Shown: in pieces, positions 10,298-18,671 of the stretch
Numbering within the stretch: the stretch's first letter is position 1
Layout of the letters: each line of letters starts with the position of its first letter
Notes under the pieces: model-generated
What the model was told of the DNA's origin: nothing
Seen by the model: the letters and a program-made list of their open reading frames with translations, nothing else
Database searches by the model: none
Position numbers and translations under genes: made by a program
DNA from: Spirochaetes bacterium ADurb.Bin110
GTDB lineage: Bacteria > Spirochaetota > Spirochaetia > Treponematales > Rectinemataceae
Assembly: GCA_002070755.1 (NCBI GenBank)
Contig: MWDY01000298.1
Location: forward strand, 1 to 51,575
Reading direction: 5' to 3'
DNA: 51,575 nucleotides

Positions 10298-11227
10298 ATG
10301 GGGGTATATGAAGTGTTGTGGACTTATATTATTTTTGCGGTCCTTTCTGCATGGTGGATAGTCTTTATCACAATCGCGGCGGTGCGAAAGCAAAAACCTG
10401 TCTTTGTATTCCTCCTTGTACTATTCCTGGTATGGGGAATCCCGGAGATCGTATTGATGGTAATTTCTCCTCCGGTAGCAGCTATTTTGTTTATCGTGCC
10501 TTTCATAATTCTAATTCAGATGATGCGCGTCGTACAGGAATATCAGCGAGGGGTATTGTTTCGATTTGGTCGCTCACAAAAAGTGGTTGAGCCGGGATTC
10601 AACCTCATTTTGCCATTCGGTATCGATTCGCTTCGCAGGGTTGATATGCGTACGTTCACCATAGATGTTCCAAAGCAGGAAGTAATAACACGAGACAATG
10701 TGCCTGTCATTGTGGATGCTGTAGTATACTTCAATGTATTCGATCCCATGCTCGCCGTGGTAAAAATAGCAGATTATACCAAGAGCACCAGTCTCCTTGC
10801 ACAGACGATCCTGCGATCGGTGCTTGGTCAGCATGAGCTCGATGAAATGCTCTCTCAAAGAGCTCAATTGGGACAAGTGCTTCAAAAACTTCTGGATGAA
10901 GCTACTGATCCATGGGGTATTAAAGTCTCGGCAGTCGAGATAAAAGCAATCGAACTAGCGGAGACCATGAAAAGAGCAATGGCCAGGCAAGCGGAGGCAG
11001 AGCGAGAGAGAAGAGCGAAGATTATTGCGGCCGAAGGAGAGCTTCAGGCATCCGAAAAACTAGCCAAAGCCGCCGATATATTGGCGCAATCTCCAGCCAG
11101 CTTGCAGCTCCGATACCTTCAAACACTTACAGAAATTGCAGTTGAAAAAAACTCAACTATAGTATTTCCTCTGCCAATGGACTTATTGAAGGTTATCTCC
11201 AAAGCCGCAGAAAAGAGTTCGGAATGA
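10298..11227 (+). CDS. SPFH/Band 7 (stomatin-like, slipin) membrane protein
   Basis: A 309-residue membrane protein. Two or three hydrophobic segments occupy about residues 5-75. The stomatin/prohibitin core follows ([47 protein letters not shown]), then a charged helical segment rich in Ala/Glu/Arg (about 215-265). Such proteins form oligomeric scaffolds in membrane microdomains; a specific partner is not evident, and no NfeD-type gene is adjacent. Its stop overlaps the nrdR start by 4 nt, so the two are translationally coupled. The ATG at 10298 was chosen because a promoter-like pair ends 8 nt upstream. Confidence 0.85.
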   Translation: MGVYEVLWTYIIFAVLSAWWIVFITIAAVRKQKPVFVFLLVLFLVWGIPEIVLMVISPPVAAILFIVPFIILIQMMRVVQEYQRGVLFRFGRSQKVVEPGFNLILPFGIDSLRRVDMRTFTIDVPKQEVITRDNVPVIVDAVVYFNVFDPMLAVVKIADYTKSTSLLAQTILRSVLGQHELDEMLSQRAQLGQVLQKLLDEATDPWGIKVSAVEIKAIELAETMKRAMARQAEAERERRAKIIAAEGELQASEKLAKAADILAQSPASLQLRYLQTLTEIAVEKNSTIVFPLPMDLLKVISKAAEKSSE

Positions 11228-11691
11228 AGTGCCCCTATTGCGGAAGTCTTGAAGACAAGGTTATAGACTCTAGAACATTGGCCAACGGAGAAGCCATAAG
11301 AAGGCGCAGAGAATGCACTTCCTGTGGGCTTCGTTTTACCAGTTATGAACGCATTGAAGAAAAACCTCTCCTTGTTATAAAAAGAGACGGCAGGCGAGAG
11401 CCCTTCGAGAGACAGAAGATCGAACGAGGTCTTGTCCGAGCTTTAGAGAAAAGGCCTATTTCCCAGATGTCCATCGAGAATCTCGTAAATGAGATAGAAG
11501 ATGAGGCTGCGGAACATGCCAAAGCCTCTAATGAGATCTCGAGCGAAGAATTGGGTCGAATTGTTCTGCAAAAGCTCTACTCACTAGACAAAGTTGCCTA
11601 TATTCGTTTTGCATCGGTGTATAGAAAATATGACACCCTCGATGAATTCATTGACGAAATAGAACACCTAGAAAAAGGACAGACTGGCTAG
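11224..11691 (+). CDS. nrdR: transcriptional repressor NrdR
   Basis: A 155-residue regulator of ribonucleotide reductase genes. The N-terminal zinc ribbon has CPYCGS and CTSCGLRF pairs with the typical VIDSR and RRRREC segments between them. The ATP-cone domain (about residues 49-139) carries [16 protein letters not shown]. It senses ATP/dATP and binds NrdR boxes near nrd promoters; no nrd gene or NrdR box was noticed in this window. It overlaps the SPFH gene by ATGA, the only visible means of translation initiation. Confidence 0.96.
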   Translation: MKCPYCGSLEDKVIDSRTLANGEAIRRRRECTSCGLRFTSYERIEEKPLLVIKRDGRREPFERQKIERGLVRALEKRPISQMSIENLVNEIEDEAAEHAKASNEISSEELGRIVLQKLYSLDKVAYIRFASVYRKYDTLDEFIDEIEHLEKGQTG

Positions 11692-11733
11692 CATATCGTT
11701 GCCATCTATTGCGTTTCTCCTACGCTTCTTCTA

Positions 11734-13830
11734 CTACTCTTCTTCCGCTTCTTGTGTCTTGAATGCTTGGGCTGCCTTTATCACATCTTCTGCGATCTTT
11801 CCAGAGATAGGCGCATAATGCGAGAATTCCACTTCGAAAGAACCTGTACCAGAGGTCATTGATCGTAGATCGATTGCATAGCGCAAAAGCTCTGCTTGAG
11901 GAACTTGTGCATCTATCTGAACGATACCGCCGCCTATGGGATTCTGGCCAGATATTTTTCCACGGCGTCCTGATAGATCGGACATTACATCGCCAAGGTA
12001 TTTATCTTCTACAAAGACAGATAGATTCATGATCGGCTCAAGCAAAACTGGACTTGCTTGCCTCATAGCCTCGCGAAAAGCGCCTCTAGCGGCAAGCTTG
12101 AATGCCATTTCAGAGGAATCGACAGGATGCTCTTTTCCATCGATGATTGCTGTTTTGGTGTCGACTACAGGATATCCAGCTAGCACGCCGGCTTCCATGG
12201 CTTGGCGGATGCCCTTTTCTATGCCTGGCATAAAGCCCTTGGATACTGCACCACCAAAAATCCTATTTTCGAACTCATAATCTTTTCCACGTTCCAACGG
12301 TTCGATTTCAAATACTACCCGAGCATATTGGCCATGCCCCCCAGTCTGTTTCTTATGAGTATATTCCGCAGTCGCTTTCTTGGTTATTGTTTCTCTATAA
12401 GCTACGCGAGGAATTCTGGTTTCTGCTGCGATCTTCGATTGGGATTTTATTTTGTCGAGTATCATGTTGATCTGCTGTTCGCCCATACCAGATATTACAG
12501 TTTCTTTTGTCTCGGGATTATAGCTCACTCGGAAAGTTAGGTCCTCTTCTGCGGCCCTATTTAGCAACTCGTTGAGTTTATCTTCTTCTTTTTTATTCAC
12601 TGCGGAAATTGCTAACATGTGGACAGGAGAAGGTAGCTGCAGTGGTGCATAGGAGATTGGCTTATCGAATTGGCTGATTGTGTCATTTGTTTTTAGAGAA
12701 AGAATCTTGGCAAGGATGCCGATATCGCCCGCAGGAAGAGAAGGTATTTCCTCGAGTTTTTTTCCTTGCATAGTATAGAGTTTTCCTATCCGCTCTTTGT
12801 GTAGATCGCGGCTTACTACCATATCCATATCGGAAAGGATGGTTCCCGTTATTGCTTTGATATAAGAAAGTCGACCAGAAAATTGATCGATCTGGGTTTT
12901 GAATACAAAAGCCGAGGCAGGCTTCGAAGGATCGATAGACATCTCTACATCGTTGCCATCTTGATCCTTAGCCTTTTCTGGTGCGCGGGCAAAAGGGGAT
13001 GGTGCGCTCTGCAAAATAAAATCTATGAATGCGGCGGTACCGCTGTTCACAAGGCCAGCTCCGGCAAAGGCGGGAATGATCTTGCCTTCGGCAAGAGCTT
13101 CCTTAAGACCGAGTAGGGTTTCTTCTTGAGTAAGCTCGCCTTCGATAAGGTATTTTTCCATGAGTTCATCGTTTCCTTCCGCCGCGGCTTCAGATAGAAG
13201 AGCACGGGCGGATTCCACCGCTTCAGAATACTCGGCTGGCACTTCGCTGGGCACTTCCTTTTGATCATGAGAGCTAGGCCTTATATATGCCTTGTTATTT
13301 AGCACATCTATTATTCCCTTGAAAGAGGTGCCTTCTCCCATAGGAATTGTCACAGCAACAGGAGTGACACGGAATTTTTCTTTGATGTCAGCAAGGGTAT
13401 TCGAGAAATTGGCTCTATCTTCATCGAGACGAGTTACGAACATCATTCTTGGTCTCTTATGGCGCTCTAATATTCTCCAGAGTTTTACCGTTTCAATTTG
13501 CACACCAGATTTGCCATCGATGACGAGCAGGGCTGTTTCGGTCGAACGGATAGCCAGAATTGCTTCTCCGACAAAATCGCCAGCACCGGGAGCATCTATG
13601 AAGTTGATTTTGCAGTCATCGGTGTTGACATGCGTAAGACTCGAGCGAACTGATATCTTGCGCGCAATCTCGTCTTCGCTATAATCGCTGACGGTTTTGC
13701 CCGAATCTACCGTTTCCGGTTTAGATATCATTCCGCCCTGAAAGAGAATGTGCTCAAGCAGCGTCGTTTTTCCTGTGCTACCATGTCCAATGATAGCTAT
13801 GTTACGAATCTGTTCCGTGGTATAGGACAT
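11734..13830 (-). CDS. EF-G-like translation factor paralogue with degenerate GTPase motifs
   Basis: A 698-residue protein with the full EF-G domain architecture. G1 is intact (GHGSTGKTT, residues 15-23). G3 reads DAPGAGDF (79-86), so the switch II His of DTPGHVDF is absent. G4 reads TRLD (133-136) instead of NKxD. These changes match the EF-G-like group (often called EF-G2-like) rather than canonical FusA, so a role in elongation is uncertain. No str operon genes (rpsL, rpsG, tuf) are adjacent. The ATG has GAGGAG 6 nt upstream. The C-terminus ends in a short acidic tail. Confidence 0.88.
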   Translation of the reverse strand: MSYTTEQIRNIAIIGHGSTGKTTLLEHILFQGGMISKPETVDSGKTVSDYSEDEIARKISVRSSLTHVNTDDCKINFIDAPGAGDFVGEAILAIRSTETALLVIDGKSGVQIETVKLWRILERHKRPRMMFVTRLDEDRANFSNTLADIKEKFRVTPVAVTIPMGEGTSFKGIIDVLNNKAYIRPSSHDQKEVPSEVPAEYSEAVESARALLSEAAAEGNDELMEKYLIEGELTQEETLLGLKEALAEGKIIPAFAGAGLVNSGTAAFIDFILQSAPSPFARAPEKAKDQDGNDVEMSIDPSKPASAFVFKTQIDQFSGRLSYIKAITGTILSDMDMVVSRDLHKERIGKLYTMQGKKLEEIPSLPAGDIGILAKILSLKTNDTISQFDKPISYAPLQLPSPVHMLAISAVNKKEEDKLNELLNRAAEEDLTFRVSYNPETKETVISGMGEQQINMILDKIKSQSKIAAETRIPRVAYRETITKKATAEYTHKKQTGGHGQYARVVFEIEPLERGKDYEFENRIFGGAVSKGFMPGIEKGIRQAMEAGVLAGYPVVDTKTAIIDGKEHPVDSSEMAFKLAARGAFREAMRQASPVLLEPIMNLSVFVEDKYLGDVMSDLSGRRGKISGQNPIGGGIVQIDAQVPQAELLRYAIDLRSMTSGTGSFEVEFSHYAPISGKIAEDVIKAAQAFKTQEAEEE

Positions 13831-13947
13831 AATAACTCCTCACAGGGTGGGATGGTTTTAAAATTTCCTCTTTTATTTAAGGAAGACGAGCTATTATAAT
13901 TCAAAAGCCGCAGGTGTCAACAGCAGCCTGGCAAATATACTTAGGAT

Positions 13948-14748
13948 TTATCTATGACCGGTGCTTGCGGGCATGAGGGCAATACAGTCGAATATAGTCC
14001 GTCCTCCCTGAAAAGCAGTAGCACTTCGCCGGATAATCCGCCAAAGCCCATTCTGATATTTACCCTCAGTTTCAATCCTTTCGGCCAAGCCCGGAGTTGT
14101 CTCGATAAAATTCATGAGTTCGAGATTTTGCGTAAGCGCAAGTGGTCTCATGCCTACCCCGGCTATGATCGAAACCGGTTCGATTATAAGATTTGACAGC
14201 TCTGGTACGGGCTGAGTTGCCATAGCCGCTTTTGCTTGAAGGCGAATCATTCTAGCTCTAGCATCGGGTCCGGCTGTCTCTTTGCTTACTGATATTAGAT
14301 CCAGCAAATAATTACGAACATCATTCAATTCTTTTATTGTGGACAATTTATCTATTTCTGGGGAGGATTTGAGGACCTTGGCCAAAGTTGATATTTCTCG
14401 AAGATAGTGGTTTCGCTGATTAGAAGGAACTAAGTACATAACTATTATCGAGACAGGCATGCCATCCGGAGCTCCATAATCGATGCCTGATGGGCTCCAT
14501 CCCACTACGCACATCAAGTCTTCTTCGAATTCCACACGCGCATGAGGACAAGCCCACCTTTTGCCGAGAGCGGTGTTCATCGATTTTTCCCTTGCCATCA
14601 CATTGCCCACAATATCGGTTCCAGTGGGAATTTGCGGAAAGGCTTCGATTATGTGAGCGAGAAACTGGAGCGCATGATCCTTATCATTTTCGGGAAGCTC
14701 AAAAAGCCTACCTTCCTGGAGGGCATCGAGTATCGAGTCCATGGTCAT
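13948..14748 (-). CDS. PTS EIIA type-2-like protein with C-terminal extension, coupled to mgtA
   Basis: A 266-residue cytosolic protein. Residues 1 to about 150 match the fructose/PtsN-type EIIA fold, with the phosphorylatable His in the CPHARV motif (His69) and the GIDYGAPDGMPV loop. The remaining 115 residues, partly helical, have no family I recognise. No EIIB, EIIC, HPr or EI gene is nearby, so a regulatory role is more likely than sugar transport. Its ATG overlaps the mgtA stop by 4 nt, suggesting fixed co-production with the Mg2+ pump and an input of phosphorylation state into ion homeostasis; that is inference. Confidence 0.75.
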   Translation of the reverse strand: MTMDSILDALQEGRLFELPENDKDHALQFLAHIIEAFPQIPTGTDIVGNVMAREKSMNTALGKRWACPHARVEFEEDLMCVVGWSPSGIDYGAPDGMPVSIIVMYLVPSNQRNHYLREISTLAKVLKSSPEIDKLSTIKELNDVRNYLLDLISVSKETAGPDARARMIRLQAKAAMATQPVPELSNLIIEPVSIIAGVGMRPLALTQNLELMNFIETTPGLAERIETEGKYQNGLWRIIRRSATAFQGGRTIFDCIALMPASTGHR

Positions 14749-17399
14749 GCTCCTTCAAAATGTTTAAAAAACCAGCATTTCACTTTATGCGTGATAATCG
14801 AATAGGCCAGAAGAAATGCCACTATCCAAACCCAATAGATACCCGGGAGAGGAACAAGGCCGAGAATGCTTGCTATGGGAGAGTATGGTAGCCAGATTCC
14901 AATTCCCATCACCACCAGTGTTGCAAGAATCATCGGAGCCGAAGCCCTGCTCTGAAAGAAAGGGATGCGCTTAGTCCGAATTATGTGGACAATGAGAGTC
15001 TGTGTCAGCAGTGACTCTACAAACCAGCCCGTCTGAAAAAGACTGGCTGTAGCATTCCGTTGTGCAAATGAAAGGGCAGGGTTCAGATAGTCTTTTGCAT
15101 TGAATAAAAACCACATAAGCGCGAAAGTCGCATAATCGAAGATCGAGCTAATTGGTCCAATACACATCATAAATCGCTTTATATTGTCGATATCCCATCT
15201 TACTGGTTTTGCGACCAATTCTGGATCGACATTGTCCATAGGTATGCCAGTCTGTGAGATATCATAAAGTAGATTGTTGGCGAGTATTTGAAGAGGCCTC
15301 ATAGGAAGGAAGGGCAGAAGAAAGCTTGCTCCCAGCACGCTGAACATATTGCCAAAATTCGAGCTTGCTCCCATTCGGATGTATTTGATTATATTGGAGA
15401 ATATACGTCTGCCTTCCATGATACCTTCTTCCAGCACTAGAAGACTCTTTTCCAGCAATACTATATCCGCTGCTTCCTTAGCAACATCTACCGCCGAATC
15501 AACCGATATTCCCACATCGGCTGCTTTTAGAGCAGTCGCATCGTTTATCCCGTCTCCTAAATACCCGACTACATTACCCTGGTGGCGCAATTCTCTTACT
15601 ATCTCTTCTTTCTGGTTTGGAGTTAGCTTGACAAAAACCTCACATTTCCTGACTTTTTCGGAGAAAGCTTCTTTCTCGAGCGCGGCCAGCTCAGGTCCGG
15701 CTATAGAGGAGGTAAAAGGAATACCAACATCCCTGCATACTTTCTTAGTCACAAGGCCGTTGTCGCCAGTTAGAACCTTTACTTCCACACCAGTCTTGGA
15801 AAGGAGTTCAATGGCTTTGGTTGCTGATTCCTTCGGAGGATCGATAAACGCAATATACCCCAGCAGGATCAGTTGGTTTTCGTCTTGAACGGTAAAGGTT
15901 GTCTTTTCACGAGGAAATTCACGATAGGCTATGCCCAGAACCCTGAACCCTTCGGTATTTAACTTTTCTACATCCTCGAAGAGGTCCGCGCGGATCATAT
16001 CTATCAGAGGATAGATTTCCTCATCTATCTGGTAATAAGAACAACAACTGTATATCTCTTCGACTGCTCCCTTGCAGATGAGGACGTTATCCCCTTCGTA
16101 TTCTACGACTACCGACATTCGGCGACGCTGAAAATCGAATGGAAGCTCATCCACAAGTCGACATTCGTCGACATTGAGATCAACATGCTCTAGGACGGCT
16201 CTATCTAGGAGGTTTTTAAGGCCTGTCTGAAAGTAGCTATTTAGATAGGCGTAGTTAAGGACCTCATCGCTCTTGTTCCCAATGATATCCACATGATGTT
16301 CGAGTACTACTCGATCCTGTGTCAGAGTACCTGTTTTGTCAGTGCATAGGATATTTATAGCGCCAAGATTCTGGATAGATGGCAGTTTCTTTACTATGAC
16401 CTTCTTTTTCGCCATCGCCAGAGCTCCCTTGGCAAGGTTCACAGTGACGATCATGGGGAGCATTTCAGGAGTAAGCCCCACTGCTACAGATAAAGCGAAG
16501 AGCAGCGCTTCGAGCCAATTCCCTTTGGTTATTCCAACGATCAAGAATACGACGCTGACCATAACGAGCATGAGGCGAATCATGAGCCACGTGAAGGAAC
16601 GTATGCCTTTATCGAAACTGCTTTCCTCACGGCGCTCTATGAGCTTTTTCGAAATAGCACCGAAAAGCGTGTTTGTACCTGTGGAAACGACTATAGCCCG
16701 GGCTGTTCCACTAGTAACGCTTGTACCCATAAAGCAGGCATTAGGCAATTCGATCGCCGATTTTATTGTACCTGTTGGCAGAGCAGCAGATTTTTCTACA
16801 GGCATCGATTCTCCTGTCAAGGCTGATTCGCTTACAAAAAAGTCTTTTGCCCAAATTATTCGCACATCTGCTGGTACTATTGCGCCAGTCTGGAGAAGCA
16901 CGATATCCCCAGGCACGACTTCAGACATTCTGATTTCTGTTTCTACTTCGTTCCTAAGTGCATAGGTACGGGACTGCACACGCTTGCCCAGGGACTCGAC
17001 CTCTCTATTGGATCTACTGTCTAAGATATAAGAGAGTCCTACACTCAATAGGATCATTGCCCCCACAACAATAGCGGATTGCATTTCTCCAATGAGAGCA
17101 GAAATCAGTGCTATAACGAGAAGCTGAATGACAAGAGGATTTTTGAAACGGTCTAGCATATCTTCCCAGAAATTGAGCTTTTTCAGTTGTGCAATTTCAT
17201 TTTTGCCAAACTCCGAAAGCCTTTTGTCAGCTTCCTTTTCGGAAAGACCCTGCGGACTCGATTCGAGCGTCTCAAATACACTCTGAAGCGGAGCCAAGCA
17301 GATGGAAATCAGCCTGCTCTCATTTTCGCTAGAGACACTACCATTCTTCGTCTTATTCTTTTTCTTTATGGAAGGTAAAATCAGTGGGAATTTAGCCAT
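14745..17399 (-). CDS. mgtA: Mg2+-importing P-type ATPase, MgtA family
   Basis: An 884-residue inner-membrane P3B-type ATPase. After a basic N-terminal tail come the cation-ATPase N domain, a TGES actuator loop (about 195), and TPEMLPMIVTVNLAKGA in the MgtA-specific membrane segment. The phosphorylation site is DKTGTLT (Asp354), the hinge is GDGINDATALKAADVG (about 614), and six membrane helices form the C-terminus. It imports Mg2+ when the ion is scarce. The SD is GAGGTG, 5 nt before the ATG, and lies within a hairpin. A leader ORF precedes it, so control resembling enterobacterial mgtA is likely. It is coupled to the downstream EIIA-like gene. Confidence 0.95.
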   Translation of the reverse strand: MAKFPLILPSIKKKNKTKNGSVSSENESRLISICLAPLQSVFETLESSPQGLSEKEADKRLSEFGKNEIAQLKKLNFWEDMLDRFKNPLVIQLLVIALISALIGEMQSAIVVGAMILLSVGLSYILDSRSNREVESLGKRVQSRTYALRNEVETEIRMSEVVPGDIVLLQTGAIVPADVRIIWAKDFFVSESALTGESMPVEKSAALPTGTIKSAIELPNACFMGTSVTSGTARAIVVSTGTNTLFGAISKKLIERREESSFDKGIRSFTWLMIRLMLVMVSVVFLIVGITKGNWLEALLFALSVAVGLTPEMLPMIVTVNLAKGALAMAKKKVIVKKLPSIQNLGAINILCTDKTGTLTQDRVVLEHHVDIIGNKSDEVLNYAYLNSYFQTGLKNLLDRAVLEHVDLNVDECRLVDELPFDFQRRRMSVVVEYEGDNVLICKGAVEEIYSCCSYYQIDEEIYPLIDMIRADLFEDVEKLNTEGFRVLGIAYREFPREKTTFTVQDENQLILLGYIAFIDPPKESATKAIELLSKTGVEVKVLTGDNGLVTKKVCRDVGIPFTSSIAGPELAALEKEAFSEKVRKCEVFVKLTPNQKEEIVRELRHQGNVVGYLGDGINDATALKAADVGISVDSAVDVAKEAADIVLLEKSLLVLEEGIMEGRRIFSNIIKYIRMGASSNFGNMFSVLGASFLLPFLPMRPLQILANNLLYDISQTGIPMDNVDPELVAKPVRWDIDNIKRFMMCIGPISSIFDYATFALMWFLFNAKDYLNPALSFAQRNATASLFQTGWFVESLLTQTLIVHIIRTKRIPFFQSRASAPMILATLVVMGIGIWLPYSPIASILGLVPLPGIYWVWIVAFLLAYSIITHKVKCWFFKHFEGA

Positions 17400-17401
17400 A
17401 G

Positions 17402-17446
17402 TTCACCTCACATTGCTGTCAATCTCTCCTGACAGAAGGAGGTGAA
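17402..17446 (-). promoter_or_regulatory. hairpin sequestering the mgtA Shine-Dalgarno
   Basis: On the minus strand TTCACCTC (17446-17439) is perfectly complementary to GAGGTGAA (17409-17402), which contains the mgtA ribosome-binding site. Inside the loop CTGTC (17435-17431) pairs with GACAG (17420-17416). The CCTCCTT of the left arm is also complementary to the AAGGAGG ribosome-binding site of the upstream leader ORF, so two exclusive pairings are possible. This is a translational on/off switch by inference. Confidence 0.6.
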
Positions 17447-17468
17447 TGGCATAGGACAAAATGTAGCT

Positions 17469-17570
17469 CTATGCTTTTTCGATACCAGCTGCCAGGTGAG
17501 ATGGTCGCGGGAATGGATCTTCGGGCTCGGTAAAGATGCAGTGACTATGACTGCCATCCGAGTCGTTCAT
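17469..17570 (-). CDS. 33-residue mgtA leader peptide, MgtL-like
   Basis: A short ORF in the mgtA 5' leader, with ATG at 17570, a very strong AAAGGAGG (17585-17578) and stop TAG at 17469, 69 nt before the mgtA start. Residues 14-23 read TEPEDPFPRP, alternating acidic residues with prolines, like the EPDPTPLP core of Salmonella/E. coli MgtL, where ribosomes fail on acidic/proline codons at low Mg2+. A hairpin (CTCGG/CCGAG enclosing GATG-g-CAGT/ACTGCATC) lies within its codons, and its stop is inside a GCATAG/CTATGC stem (17474-17469 with 17454-17449). There is no sequence homology to MgtL beyond this composition; function is inferred from position. Confidence 0.65.
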   Translation of the reverse strand: MNDSDGSHSHCIFTEPEDPFPRPSHLAAGIEKA

Positions 17571-17618
17571 GACACATCCTCCTTTCTGCTGGGATTTAAT
17601 AAAATTGGAATTCACTTT

Positions 17619-17647
17619 AATATGCATCATAATATGGCTATAGTCAA
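17619..17647 (-). promoter_or_regulatory. candidate promoter of the mgtA leader
   Basis: TTGACT (17647-17642), a 17-bp spacer and CATATT (17624-17619) on the minus strand. Transcription would start near 17612 and give a leader of about 210 nt before mgtA, which includes the leader ORF and both hairpins. Confidence 0.45.
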
Positions 17648-17765
17648 GCCCTAGATGAGGATTTGCAGCCCTTGATCTTTGGTGTGCTCTTTATAAGCGC
17701 CCATTTGGAGAATCCAGATATCTTGACAGTTAGCCCGTTTTTCAATTAGCCTACAACGCTGAAAT

Positions 17766-17838
17766 CGGGACGTAGCCTAGGGGCTAAGGCGTCTGCTTTG
17801 GGAGCAGAAGATCGGAGGTTCAAATCCTCTCGTCCCGA
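17766..17838 (+). tRNA. tRNA-Pro (anticodon TGG)
   Basis: Cloverleaf with acceptor CGGGACG/CGTCCCG, D stem GCCT/AGGC, anticodon stem-loop TCTGC-TTTGGGA-GCAGA (anticodon TGG), and T loop TTCAAAT. The discriminator is A at 17838. CCA is not encoded. A perfect TTGACA lies 38 nt upstream (17723-17728), but no good -10 box follows it. Confidence 0.95.
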
Positions 17839-17913
17839 ATACTGCTTTTGGATGCGGCAAAAAAGCAGCCTCTTTAAGGCCTGTGCATTTTTTGCTTTTA
17901 TTGCGCACTCAAT

Positions 17914-17987
17914 GGGATCATAGCTCAACTGGATAGAGCAACTGCCTTCTAAGCAGTAGGTCGCGCGTTCGAGTCGCGCTGGTCCCA
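17914..17987 (+). tRNA. tRNA-Arg (anticodon TCT)
   Basis: Cloverleaf with acceptor GGGATCA/TGGTCCC, anticodon stem-loop ACTGC-CTTCTAA-GCAGT (anticodon TCT), T stem GCGCG/CGCGC with loop TTCGAGT, and discriminator A at 17987. CCA is not encoded. It lies 75 nt after tRNA-Pro and probably shares its transcript. The accessory region begins just beyond it. Confidence 0.95.
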
Positions 17988-18098
17988 TAAGGAATTACAA
18001 CATATCATTGCGTTAAGATGGCCATTGTTACTTAGGGGTTCCTGAACAATCGTTAAAGTCTTTTATAACAATAGAATATTTGCTAAAATAATCCCATA

Positions 18099-18142
18099 AA
18101 GTGCACGAAAAACGAGAGAAAAGGTTCAAAATCCGTGCACTT
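18099..18142. repeat. inverted repeat in the gap between tRNA-Arg and the cassette array
   Basis: AAGTGCACG (18099-18107) and CGTGCACTT (18134-18142) form a perfect 9-bp inverted repeat. A second palindrome, GCCGCATATGCGGC, follows at 18154-18167. The rest of 17988-18206 contains no ORF. It could be the remains of a degenerate attC or a terminator-like structure, but the RYYYAAC/GTTRRRY ends seen in the other sites are not clear here. Confidence 0.4.
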
Positions 18143-18206
18143 GAAAGCTCAAAGCCGCATATGCGGCCAATCGCGCTATGAAGTGTTAATATTTTGATCT
18201 CATTTA

Positions 18207-18449
18207 TTAGCCTTCATCATTTGCTGATCCATTATATAATACTTCTCCTGTATTCTTTGAAACAAAAACTATTGTACTACTTTTAAGCTCGCATAATTCT
18301 TTACTATGGATATAAATATGCCAACAATCTTCTTTCGGTTCATTATATATAATCCATTTCCTTTGTGGGTTTTCATTAATTTCAAGCAAATTAATATCTA
18401 TATTTAATTTATCAGAAACAATTTTGATTGCTTGTTCTTCAGTTATCAT
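18207..18449 (-). CDS. small cassette-borne protein, function unknown
   Basis: An 80-residue hydrophilic protein rich in Ile, Lys and Asn, with no signal peptide. It begins MITEEQAIKIV and has a C-terminal strand ending TGEVLYNGSANDEG, which gives a faint impression of PepSY-like or immunity-type small domains, but I cannot assign a family. The frame opens at a TTG at 18464, but the ATG at 18449 has TTGGAG 7 nt upstream and is preferred. It is more A+T-rich than the core genes. It follows attC-like site 1 in the transcription direction, as the first gene of a cassette would, but no attC was found at its own 3' end. Confidence 0.65.
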   Translation of the reverse strand: MITEEQAIKIVSDKLNIDINLLEINENPQRKWIIYNEPKEDCWHIYIHSKELCELKSSTIVFVSKNTGEVLYNGSANDEG

Positions 18450-18498
18450 TAGTTTCTCCAACAATTTTTGTAAATATTAATTGACGCGCAAAGCGTCA

Positions 18499-18613
18499 AG
18501 CTAACATTCGCTTAACCGGTAACGCGTCCATTGGCGCGGAGTTTGCTATAACGAGTGTAGCGAGTCGCAAACTCCGTGACAACAGGCGAGTCTAGTTAAA
18601 GCCTTTGTTATGT
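18499..18613 (-). other. attC-like site 1 (integron cassette recombination site)
   Basis: A 115-bp imperfect palindrome. On the minus strand it begins ACATAAC-AAAGGCTTTAAC and ends GTTAAGC-GAATGTTAGCT, giving paired R and L boxes of attC type. An inner GC-rich stem CGGAGTTTGC/GCAAACTCCG encloses a loop (the variable terminal structure). It lies just downstream of the GNAT gene, as expected for the recombination site of that cassette. The outer boxes depart from the RYYYAAC/GTTRRRY consensus at one position each. Confidence 0.7.
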
Positions 18614-18671
18614 TAAAGCAAGTTATTTCTTATCGCGCCTAATGACCGGAGGCCAAGACGCAATACATACT

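Noticed and set aside
17442..17654. 70-codon plus-strand frame opposite the mgtA leader
   Set aside because: It has no family resemblance and lies antisense to the leader ORF, which has a strong ribosome-binding site. It is probably a chance frame, although it does begin near a GGAGG.
17400..17660. M-box (ykoK) magnesium riboswitch upstream of mgtA
   Set aside because: The leader is the right length, but I do not see the conserved M-box core segments. The visible elements are a leader ORF and a simple SD-sequestering hairpin.
17723..17728. tRNA-Pro promoter
   Set aside because: TTGACA is perfect, but no acceptable -10 hexamer occurs at 16-19 bp, so the promoter cannot be placed with confidence.
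18000..18206. Fourth attC site downstream of the 80-residue cassette gene
   Set aside because: A segment resembling the left arm of site 1 (CGTTAAAGTCTTTTATAAC) is present, but a matching right arm with a GTTRRRY box is not convincing.
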